From positions 2,581,501-2,645,500 of the forward strand of contig NC_092572.1 in assembly GCF_037975245.1 (NCBI RefSeq): a stretch of DNA of 64,000 bases. Reading direction: 5' to 3'. This DNA is from Apostichopus japonicus (taxonomy: Eukaryota > Echinodermata > Holothuroidea > Aspidochirotida > Stichopodidae). Positions 25,501 to 37,500 of this stretch are shown one piece after another (position 1 is the first letter of the stretch; each line of letters starts with the position of its first letter). The notes below the pieces were generated by a model. The model was not told the origin of the DNA and searched no databases. It saw only the letters and a program-made list of their open reading frames with translations. A program made the translations under genes and the position numbers.

Positions 25501-28500
25501 TATTATATATGTACAAGCAGACTTATTTCATATGTGATAGTTTCAACTTATCCCAGAGATCATATTATCTCTTTAAACTAAACATTTTTCAAGTTCATGC
25601 AAATAAGGCTTCATTTAGTAGTGGTTGCCATTTGTGTGCAGCTCTCCACTCCATCCACCCAGTTAAAGACGTAAAAGCATATAACTCGTTTCAAGACAGA
25701 ACCTACTGTAATAACCTAAGTCTCCTTTTTCAGAAACACCACCAATACAAAAGTACAGAAAGCAAACACTGCATGCAACGATTATATGACAGACTTTTTA
25801 CCTGTGCCTTTCTCATTCTTTTTGTAAAGTCGTGAGGTTGTGTAGTAAGTTGCAAAAACTGCAGCTACAAGTGCAACTGCAATAGCTAACACAACAGCAA
25901 TTGTAATTAGGCCAATTCCTAAAGGCTGCATCTTTTCCTTCAGCATTTTAGTGCCTACAAGAAAAAAATACACAAGAAAATTAATATTATACATGTGTAT
26001 ACATAAACAGTAGTTTTTTTTTTAATGTAATAGTATCCATTTGGCAAAAATTATGTTTAAAATGAAGCTGAAACCTATTTTCACACAAAAAATAGAATGC
26101 TGTAACAAAAGTCAAGATCAAACAAACTTTAGAAATCGTTCAATTACAACTGTAATTTGAGTTATGTGACACTCTGACCACGCCATACATAAAGTACACA
26201 TAATTGGACATCCTACAATATAGCGCCCGTAATGTTATTGAATATTCATAAGATGTTCATTTGCAAACAGTGCACTACATTGTAGAATCTGCATCTGGTT
26301 GTTAATGAGCTGTGTATTTGCACATTTATATCTACATGTAAGTTACAGCATGCCGTCTGCTCGTCCTTCTTCACCCTGTCTCTCCATCTGTCAACATGTA
26401 ATCTTGGACATGTCGTCCGAGATCTGTCCTGTACAGCATGACTATGTTTCGCAATAAAATAAAACATTGCTTAAAAGAACTCATATATCTAACAAAGAAA
26501 CATGACAGTGCCCAAATGGTATAAAATCATGATTGTTGAATGAGAACCCAACGTAGCAACATGGCATGAAAAACAATCATGTGAACAGCAATCATAGCAC
26601 CAAAATTAGCAGCAACACCAACTTGGCATATAAAAATTAGCCACATCAAACCATTTGTATTACATGAACCACTTTTAGCATAAAAACAAACTATTATTAA
26701 GTACAGTAGCATCAGATAAAGGTTGCAGTAGTCCATCACTGTCATAATCATAATGATAATAATCATAATAAAGTGGCCACTTATAATGCGCCACATCTGT
26801 CAACTTGATACTCCTGGTGCAGCAGGTTTACAGTCCCTCTCACACAACTTTACAACTTAACCCTGGTCATTGGTAACTTGTCACACCTACACAACAAAGT
26901 GTGAACAATTCAATCAATCCTGGGGCACCATAGTGCCCTGCAATTATGTGTCCCCGGGACTTCCCATAGGGGGCACCCGATGCACACATCTATATTTACA
27001 AGTTACCTCGCAAGTCCCCATTGATACACCTGAGCAAAGAGAAGCAATGGAGATAAAGTGCCTTGCCCAAGGACACAACACAATGATCTGGCCAGGACTC
27101 AAACCTATAATCCTTAGATCACAAGTCCACTGTCTTAACCACTTGACCACAGAAACCCCACATAACTATACTTCATAGCTACCACAATCCATCACAGCAA
27201 AAACATTTGAACATTGAACAATATTGAACATTTTCTACATACTAAAAGCAGTAGCAGCATTTGTCAAATAGTATTTGTATAATCAGTGTGATACTGTACA
27301 GTCTCATTGTGCTAATTATAGCAGACTTAAAACAAGAGCATCAATGATGCAGTATCTCAATACTGGAAGTTTTAATTTTGATTCCTAATTTCAAATCTTT
27401 GCTCTGTCTCTACAATTATCAATATCAATCATGGTACAACAAATATATAACTTGCATTTTTGCTACTTTGCCACGAATAGTCTCTGCAGGTTACACTTTA
27501 TCCTGCTAGTCTTGCCTTTAGCGCTTATTGCCTGTTAGTCGAAAGAACGACGTTGCAAGGTTTAGTAATGTCATAGAATATTTAAGAACTTGTTTTTCAT
27601 GTGGTATCCTTCATCTTAGGTCAGTCTCTGTTGGACTTTTTGGTCATATAGTTTGATGTCAATGACAACAGCCAAATTAGAAGAGGCGAACAACTCGACC
27701 ATATTCTTGATGCCTGCCTTGAGAGCTAGGCCTATTGACCTACTGTATGTTAATGTAGACTGTAGTGGTGACTACCATCAAAACTGTGTCCACTTCTAGA
27801 TATCAAAACAACCCACGTTTTTCCATCTCAATTTTTCGGACATGAAGATTTCATGGATTTATGACTTGGACAAAAATAATGTAAAAGAAGATTACAAGTT
27901 TTTATATGCAAGTGATGGGTGGCCTCCTCTTCCCCTAATAGCCACCTCAGTTCCTCTCCATTTTGTTATTTTATTTTAATTCTTTGTACATTTGATGTCA
28001 AACATTACAGGTTCAAAAGAAAGCTAAACATACTTCTTATAACCTTATACATCTTAGGCCTATATCCTTATAAATAAAACATAACCTTATACAATTTTTA
28101 TTGTCTTATCAAAGTTGTGATGCTATGGCCGGCTCCTCTTTTATACGTACCCATCAAACAAACTTACCCTGGTCCTTCCTAGGAAAAGCTGTCTGAACAC
28201 CAGTACAATGCTAATGTGGCTATCACCGAAAGCCTAATAGGCCTATATATATATATATTTCTTTTTTTAAATTGCACTAGGCCTACAGTAAATAGCCTTC
28301 AGAAATACAAGAATGTGTATGCGTAATTATACAAAATACATGAAGGGCAATCAAACAAACTTATCATGGCCCTTGCTCTTAAAAGCTACCTGAACACCAT
28401 TATAGTGTTCAACCGATTATGCATAACAGAAAATACCGATTACTGATTATTTTTTCATAATCGTACCGATTCCGATTATTTGAAAATGAGAAAATATCCC

Positions 28501-31500
28501 GTTTATACGAAATCGGCAATAAAGTTTGACAGAAACAATTATTGTTGTGATTTTCCCCAGTTTCCTTTTGCTTCGTTGTTATACAAGGCTCTAAGGTACC
28601 ATTTTGTATGTACCAAATTACCTCTGGAGTTTCTCGGAAAGAATTTTTTTTTTTTTAATTTCCAAAATACGGAGATATGACATCCTACCTAGTCAGCACT
28701 GTGCTAAGCGAATGGCCTAACCACCTCGACGTAAATGTCACCTGTTAATGGCTTGAAATGGGCTACGAATAGTTACTCAAAATATCCATCTCAAAAAGTA
28801 TCTCAGACAAACCATCCATCTGCAATCTTTACCAAAGTGTAAATTTTAATGACATATTGCCTTCATTCCGACAATATTTTGTACTTATTTTGAGTATTAT
28901 ACCGTTTATGAACAAATAGAAATGTTACGAACTTGAAGTTAAACATACCTATTCGTTACCTATATAACTCCATTCAGGTTCAATTAGAAAGTGTAAGCTT
29001 AGGCCAATCAAACTGAAAAGCAAATTGTACCATCGTAACTTGTTTAAAATTACTCTAAAATGTAATACCAGATTGATGTAAAGAAATAATAACAACTAGA
29101 AACTACTCCAATATAAAATATAACATTCCCTCTATAAGACATATCACTTACATTACCTTCCAAACAAATGCCGATTTCCAGCAAATTGAAAGTTGTAAAC
29201 TAAGCTACGCAATTTTTTTTTTTTTTTTTTTGCAAACCGATGGTTAGGCTACATTTCTCATTGACTTAGTGTGGTTGTTAGGCTAACATGTGGTCGAAGA
29301 TTGCAGTTTCCGTGGATATTTTTAGTTTTTATTTGCGACACAACTAGAGCGAATAAACAGATGTCAAGTTTAGATTTCCATGCAGTTGATTTAGTGTGAA
29401 GTAAGGCTACTATGTGGTCGGAGATTTGTGAGGATTTTAGGTTATTTTCGCTGGTACTGCAGGCCGTAATTTACCACGGGAAGTTCCCGTTGATTGTGCG
29501 CGACCCTCTCGCACTGCTTCAAATTTTGATGCGGGGTGAGAAAACTGCGCGATTCGCGATGCAACTGCAATTCCTAGCTAAAGCAAACGCATGTCACAAT
29601 TAATTTTACACAGACACCTGATATAAAGAGGGCGATTTTTTTATATTTCATTTTTCTTTTTCGCACTCGTAATTGTGCTTTAGGAGGGCTTTTTAGCACT
29701 TGCGAGGGCGAATCGCCCGCTGCCCCCGCTTATTTCCTACCCTGTCCAGCACATTCCTGAATTCGCGAATTGCTATTGCTGCTATGCTTACTGTGCCAAG
29801 AAATATGCAGCCAATAACCACGAAGGAAGCAAAATCGGCAACCCTGGGGGCAGCCTAATTTGATGAAAGTATACACTGTGAAAGACGTATAGGGGGGTAT
29901 AGGGGGTGCCTTTTTTTAATATTTCGTAGTAAAACAACAAACCTAATTCATCAGTTGATATTTTCAACTTCCATATGTTTTTGAATAATGATATTTTCAC
30001 CTTCCATATGTTTTTGAATAATCGGTATGACATAACTGGTATTCCACGTAATTTTTACCGATACCGATTATGTACCGATTATGCAATATTCGTACCGATT
30101 CCGATTCCGATTAGGTTAATCGGTTGAACACTACACCAGTACTATCCTTAAATGGATGTTACGTAGAATTCAGCAGTACAGAATGTAGTTAGCATGCAAT
30201 ACACTAACACCTCGCGTACCTAACTACAGAACAGAAAATTGTTCGCGAGGGTAGCCATTTTCGTATATCTAACATGTAGCTGTTATGAGTCATAGCCAAT
30301 CTGCTACAAAACAGACTTGGGGGCGGGGCTTAATCATCAAAAACGGACCTTTTTACTAAAAGTAGGGGCGGCAGCTCAGTGTTGTTTTAAGAAAGAAAAA
30401 TCATTTAAACATCAAATAAAGCAAATAAAAGCCATTAAATGTCATATACAAGTAGTAAAATTCTTATTAATACCTACCTGTAAACAACAAATGGAAGTTT
30501 AAAATTTTAATAAAATATATAATACATAGGACCCTATCTTAGACGATACCACTGTTGAAAGACAGTTCTATTCTATTCTCTTTCATAAAACATAAGTTTT
30601 GGAGCGTGTGCAAAACAGGTGTGACAAAGTGTGTTTTCAGTCCAAATTGGCCCGATTTGGACATAAATCGGTGAAAAAGTCACAGAATGAGATACAATTC
30701 TGGAATAAAAAATAGTAACTTTTGTTGGTCTATATGATATATTCTTGCTCTGGAAATTCCAGAGAAAAAGAACTTTGTTTGAAGACGCTGAAAAATTTTT
30801 AAGAGAAGAGAAAGTCCCACTTACTGTTACAATATCTCTATACATGTAATGTATTGAGATAACAACCAGAAAGCCAGCAGGCATTATAGTGATTCTTTGC
30901 CTTATAAGTTTATATATTAGAAGTAGGGAAAATGTGTCCTAAAGTCAAGTACTAGACTTCAAATGACCTTAAATTAGCAGCATATTTGGGAATTAGTTAG
31001 ACAATATCTGTCACTAAATGTACTTCTGAAATAAAAGCCAACACTACTTAGGGCTACTGTGATGGGTTAATGTCAAGTGTTCTGTGTCAAAGTAAATACT
31101 GAGAATTCATTTTGCACTCTGCTGGCCCCAAATGACCTTTGACTTCCACCACAAACAATAGGGTTCACTTAAATAATGACAGAAAATCCACATGCCAAAT
31201 ATAAGAATTGCAAAAGCTACCTTCCTTGAGATATTATGTTCACAAGATTTTTACACTTTTTCCCTGTTGACTTCAAATGACCTTTGACATTTATGACAAA
31301 CACTGCAGACTGTCTACTCACCAATGGCAAGCTACACACCAAGTATGAACTTCCTGCAACTTCCACTTGTTTAGATATTGTGTGAAGAATGTTTTCAGAC
31401 TTTGACCTATGCTGACCTCAAATTACCTAGCTCTGACCAATACCAACAACACTCCCAAACTAGTTCTACTAGTTCAAATATGAAATGTACTCCAGTCATC

Positions 31501-34500
31501 CTCCGTAAGTTTGGGCGATTACGAGCAAGTTTATCATACTGTACATACACAGGGGCGAACACACACACACTCACCATTACCATTGCATTCCTTCTGCCTT
31601 TGGCAAGGAATAACTCTCTTCTCTTTCAACAATCTCATCTGTACAGTATTTAATGCAGCGTGTGCTAGTATCTAAAGGGAAGGGGGTCAATAGCCCCTCC
31701 ACAGCATTCATACTGGTGAAAAGTATGATGTTGCTCTCCCCAATAGATGTGATACAAGTATGAAGACCTTTCTACATCTAATCTACAACTAAAACCAGGT
31801 CCCCTGAAATGATTTTGATATTCTAATTGATGTGATTAGTCCTATTCAAAAAATTAGTCATTGATCGTAGAATGAGAAATAAATTCATCTCTACAATATC
31901 ATACCCTAGGTAACATTATTGCTTACAAATATATTGATCATATTCACAAATCATTGGAATATTTGTATTTGTATTCTGAAAATGTACAGGGTAAGGAGAG
32001 GGATAGAAGGGCAGGTAGTGGGAGGTACTGTACAGTACATATTAACCTCTTATGTACAGCCATATACTGTACATGCTTCACTTCAGGTACGCTTGCACAA
32101 GTACATGGAAGGTTTATGATCGGTCAAATACACGACAGGCAGCGAGACTCATTGTGAAATTCATGAGTCCATTATACTAAGAATGTTTTAAGACCATTTT
32201 TGTTTCATGGGGTGAAGAGAAGATACACAAATTCAAAATACAAAGGCAAAAGTCAAGTCCGAAAGTCTCTCCAGAAGAGCTAGAAAATAGGAAACTCTGA
32301 CATACTCACTTGCAATACTTATATTTAAACGGTCTGTGAGACATGCTGAGTCCGTACAACTGCACTGAATGTTCTCATAATCTCCCTCCATTAGTATACC
32401 TGGTGGTGGGTTACAGGTTGCTCTGTAGTTTCCATCCGCATTATCTTCACAGATCGGTTCAGTATATGCAAACATTACTTGCTCATCAATCTTGAAACCC
32501 TTTGCTGAGGTAGCAGTTGACAGTTTAATCAAAGGACAAGTCTCTTGAAATGTATACGGAAAAAAAAAGGAAAATAAGTCAATAAATTTCTTGAGTGTGA
32601 GAACAGCAATCATATAGATCAATTTGGCTAAAGTAAGTGTAAGATTTGTACTAGACACTTGGCATTTACTTTTTTATTAACATTTGGAATGTAGACCGAT
32701 CGACAAATGCTGATAATGACACCATGAAATCTCATCAACAGTACACTTATATCAATATAGATCAATATATTCAACTAAATCTTTAAGAAATAATCTCCAC
32801 CAATGTATGTTTAATGTATAACAACAAAGTAGGCTTACCAGACAGTGACTACAAATATGGTAACAAAGACTATGACAAGATCTATGCAATATTCAGGGTT
32901 CAACAACATCAAGACTTACCGACCAAAACATTCAAATGATGATCTGAATAATACTCATAATTCTCTCCATCACCTATTTTGCAACGGTACACTCTGTCAA
33001 CATCCTCCGGAGTTATGTCTTGCAGTTCTAAGCTTCCATTAGAATGCAGGGTGCAACGATTTTCTTCTGAGCATCGAAGTGCTCCTTCCAAACTGTTAAC
33101 AAACAGGTAAGGTTCTTTGCCAGTCAATATAGTGACCCATTGAAGAGGTCTTCCTGTAACTGTTGTCTCGAAGCCACAATCCAAAGTCACTGATCCCCCT
33201 GACTGTACAGTTATCTCCATCGTAGCCCATGTTTGAACAACTGATGATAAGAAGTTTTTAGTCAATTATAAAATGCTCTGCTTAAAAGTAGATCAAGTGT
33301 AACATCTTCATAAAATAACTTGATGCTAGGAATCACAAGCACATTGACCGAGGTTTACACCCTCATCTGTGAATGTGAATTGAAAGTTGTGTAAGGCTGT
33401 GTATGTATGTGAAGTGAAAGTCTACAAGCCATTGACTTGCATGATGTACAGTAACTGCAAGGATGTATTAATGGATCTTCATACAACAAAAGTTTGCTGG
33501 TTTAGTTAGTTGTACATCAAGGCTGTACATGAGTTAGTAAATTGACTTTGCCTTCCCCTCTCTGTTACAGGGCAGCTGTACAGGGTTTTACAGTAAGTGT
33601 TGTTGTTAAAGAACTGTATATTAGTTACTGTGAGGCAAATGAACAGTTGACAATCAGTTTATCAAGATTAGAGTGTGAGCAGTGTAAAGAACAGTGTATG
33701 TATTAACAGTGTTTATATTAGCAACTAAACCAACTACATTTTATCATGTCCTTCCAGTCTGGTTGTTGAACCCTACCAGCAAGTTTACAGACCAATATAA
33801 AGCTACATAGTGATGACTTGATGGTCATCCAGCAGCAATAACAGCAGTTGGGGATTCTATGACAAATGTTTTGATAGGGGTTCATTGACTCATGCAATGT
33901 CAATTTCTGAGGGTTCACTCACTCAGATACTGGGTGCAATGACTCAGATACTGTGCCTTTCTAAGGGTCGACTGACATAGATACTGTGCCTTTCTAAGGG
34001 TCGACAGACATCTAGATACTGTACCTTCCTGGGGCTTCACTGACTTATCTAATGTTCCTTTCTATGGGTTCAATGACTCTGATACTCAGCTTTTCTAAGG
34101 GTGCAATGACTCATCTTATGTTCCTTTCTGAGGGTTCACTGACTTAGATACTGTACCTTTCTGGGGCTTCACTGACTACTAGATGAGGGTTCAATGAATC
34201 AGATACTGTGCCTTTTTAAGGGTGCAATGACTCATCTAATGTTCCTTCCTAAGGGTTCACTGACTTAGATACTGTACCTTCCTGGGGCTTCACTGACTTA
34301 TCAAATGTTCCTTTCTAAGGGTTCAATGACTCTGATAACTGTGCCTTTCTAAGGGTCGACTGACATAGATACTGTGCCTTTCTGAGGGTTCACTGACTTA
34401 GATACTGTACCTTCCTGGGGCTTCACTGACTTATCTAATGTTCCTTTCTAAGGGTTCAATGACTCTGATACTGTGCCTTTCTAAGGGTGCTATGACTCAT

Positions 34501-37500
34501 CTAATTTTCCTTTCTGAGGGTTCACTGACTTAGATACTGTACCTTTCTGGGGCTTCACTGACTACTAGATGAGGGTTCAATGAATCAGATACTGTGCCTT
34601 TTTAAGGGTGCAATGACTCATCTAATGTTCCTTCCTAAGGGTTCACTGACTTAGATACTGTACCTTCCTGGGGCTTCACTGACTTATCTAATGTTCCTTT
34701 CTAAGGGTTCAATGACTCTGATACTGTGCCTTTCTAAGGGTGCTATGACTCATCTAATTTTCCTTTCTGAGGGTTCACTGACTTAGATACTGTACCTTTC
34801 TGGGGCTTCACTGACTACTAGATGAGGGTTCAATGAATCAGATACTGTGCCTTTTTAAGGGTGCAATGACTCATCTAATGTTCCTTCCTAAGGGTTCACT
34901 GACTTAGATACGTACCTTCCTGGGGCTTCACTGACTTATCTAATGTTCCTTTCTAAGGGTTCAATGACTCTGATACTGTGCCTTTCTAAGGGTGCTATGA
35001 CTCATCTAATTTTCCTTTCTGAGGGTTCACTGACTTAGATACTGTACCTTTCTGGGGCTTCACTGACTCATATAATGTTCCTTTCTAAGGGTTCAATGAC
35101 TCTGATAACTGTGCCTTTCTAAGGGTGCAATGACTCATCTAATGTTCCTTCCTAAGGGTTCACTGACTTAGATACTGTACCTTTCTGGAGCTTCACTGAC
35201 TCATATAATGTTCCTTTCTGAGGGTTCAATGACTCAGATACTGTGCCTTTCTAAGGGTGCAATGACTCAGATGCTGTGCCTTTCTAAGGTTCACTGACTT
35301 ACAGTAGACACTGTACCTTTCTGGGGCTTCACTGACTCATCTAATGTTCCATTCTGAGGGTTCAATGAATCAGATACTGTGCCTTTCTAAGGTTCACTGA
35401 CTACTAGATGGGGGTGCAAAGTCTCAGATACTGCGCCTTTCTAAAGGTGCAATGACTTAGATAGTACTGTGCCTTTCTGGGGCTTCACTGACTCATCTAA
35501 TGTTCCTTTCTGAGACTGCAGACTGTCTACTTACCAATGGCAAACTACTGTACACACCAAGTTTGAACTTCCTGCAACTCCCAATTATTGAGATATTGTG
35601 TGAACAATGTTTTCAGACTTTGATCCATGCTGACCTCAAATGACCTTTGACGAATACCAACAACACTCCCAAACTAGTTCCACTAGTTCAAATATGAAAA
35701 TAAACTCCAGTTATCCTCCTGAAGTTTGGGTGTTTACGAGCAAGTGTCACATACATACACAGGGGCGCACACACCCACACTCACCATTACCATCGCATAG
35801 ATTCCTTCTGCCATTGGCAAGGAATTTAATATGCAGTTTAAAGATTTGAGAACCCAACAGTTTTCAACACTCTCACTTGTACAGTATTTAATGTAGCGTG
35901 TGTTTGTAGCTAGAGGAAAGGGGGGTCAATAGCCCCTCCAAAGGGTTCATACTGGGGGAAAAGTATGATGATGTTGCTCTCCCCAACAATTGCAAGAGGA
36001 TGCATTTTCATAGATGTGATACAAGTATACCTATCTACATCTAATTTGCAACTAAAACTAGGTCCCCTGAAATGATTTTGATATTCTAATTGATGTGATA
36101 AGTCCTATTCAAAATATTAATCTTTGTAGAATGAAAATTTCACCTGTACAATATCATACCAAGTAACATTATTGCTTACAGATATATTTGATCATATTTA
36201 CAAATCATTGGAATATTTTTATTTGTATTCTGAAAATGTACAAGGTAAGGAGAGAGATAGAAGGGGGTAGGAGGATGAGTTATATCTTAACCTCTTATGT
36301 ACAGCCATGTACAGGTACACTTGCATGTACATGGAAGGTTTATATCGGTCAGATACACTATAGGTTTGACTCATTGTGAACTTCATGGGTCCATAAATAC
36401 TAAGAATGTTTCCAGACCATTTCAGTTTCATGGTGAAGAGAACATACAAAAATTCAAAATGCAAAGGCAAAAGTCAAGTCCAAAAGTCTCTCCAAAAGAG
36501 CTAGAGAATAAGAATCTATGACATACTCACTTGCAATACTTATATTTAAACGGTCTGTGAGACATGCTGAGTCAGTAGGCCTACAACTGCACTGAATGTT
36601 CTCATAATCTCCCTCCATTAGTATACCTGGTGGTGGGTAACAGGTTGCTCTGTAGTTTTCATCCGCATTATCTTCACAGGTCGGTTCAGTATATGAAAAC
36701 ATTACTTGCTCATCAATCTTGAAACCCTTTGCTGAGGTAGCAGTTGACAGTTTAATCAAAGGACAAGTCTCTTGAAATGTATACGAAAAAAAAAAGGAAA
36801 ATAAGTCAATAAATTTCTTGAGTGTGAGAACAGCAATCATATACTGTAGATCAATTTGGCTAAAGTAAGGTGTGAGATTTGTACTAGACACTTGGCATTT
36901 ACTTTTTTATTAACATTTGGAATGCAGACTGATCGACAAATGCTGATAATGACACCATGAAATCTCATCAACAGTACACTTATATCTCTATTCAACCAAA
37001 TCTTTAAGAAATACTCTCGACCAATGTATCTGTTTAATGTTTAACAACAAAGTAGGCTCATCAGACAGTGACTACAAATATGGTAACAAAGATTATGGCA
37101 AGATCTATGCAATATTCAGCTGTCAAGAACATCAAGACTTACCGACCAAAACCTTCAAACGATGATCTGAATAATACTCATAATTCTCTCCATCACCTAT
37201 TTGGCAACGGTACATTCTGTCAACATCCTCCAGAGATATGTCTTGCAGTTCTAAGCTTCCATTAGGATGCAGAGTGCAACGATTTTCTTCTGAGCATCGA
37301 AGTGCTCCTTCCAAACTGTAAGCCAACAGGTCAGGTTCATTGCCAGGCGATATAGTGACCCATTGAAGAGGTCTTCCTGTAACTGTTGTCTCGAAGCCAC
37401 AATCCAAAGTCACTGATCCCCCTGACTGTACAGGTATCTCCATCGTAGCCCATGTTTGAACAACTGATGATAAGAAGTTTTTAGTAATAAAAATAATCAT

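Larger units (their letters stand above)
31302..35514. repeat. Tandem segmental duplication, unit 1 (4.2 kb)
   Basis: Homologous along its length to 35,515 onward at an offset of about 4,213-4,227 bp. It contains a repeat fragment, the Cys-rich exon 32310-32543, the Ig exon 32920-33240 and a minisatellite. The junction is visible at 35,514/35,515, where the minisatellite jumps into mid-repeat sequence 'actgcagactgtctac'. Confidence 0.88.

Noticed and set aside
27100-27166. Functional tRNA gene
   Set aside because: A- and B-box-like words exist, but no acceptor-stem pairing and the B-box has a mismatch; best read as a SINE head.
26870-27178. 102-codon plus-strand ORF
   Set aside because: Coincides with a tRNA-derived SINE; coding look is accidental.
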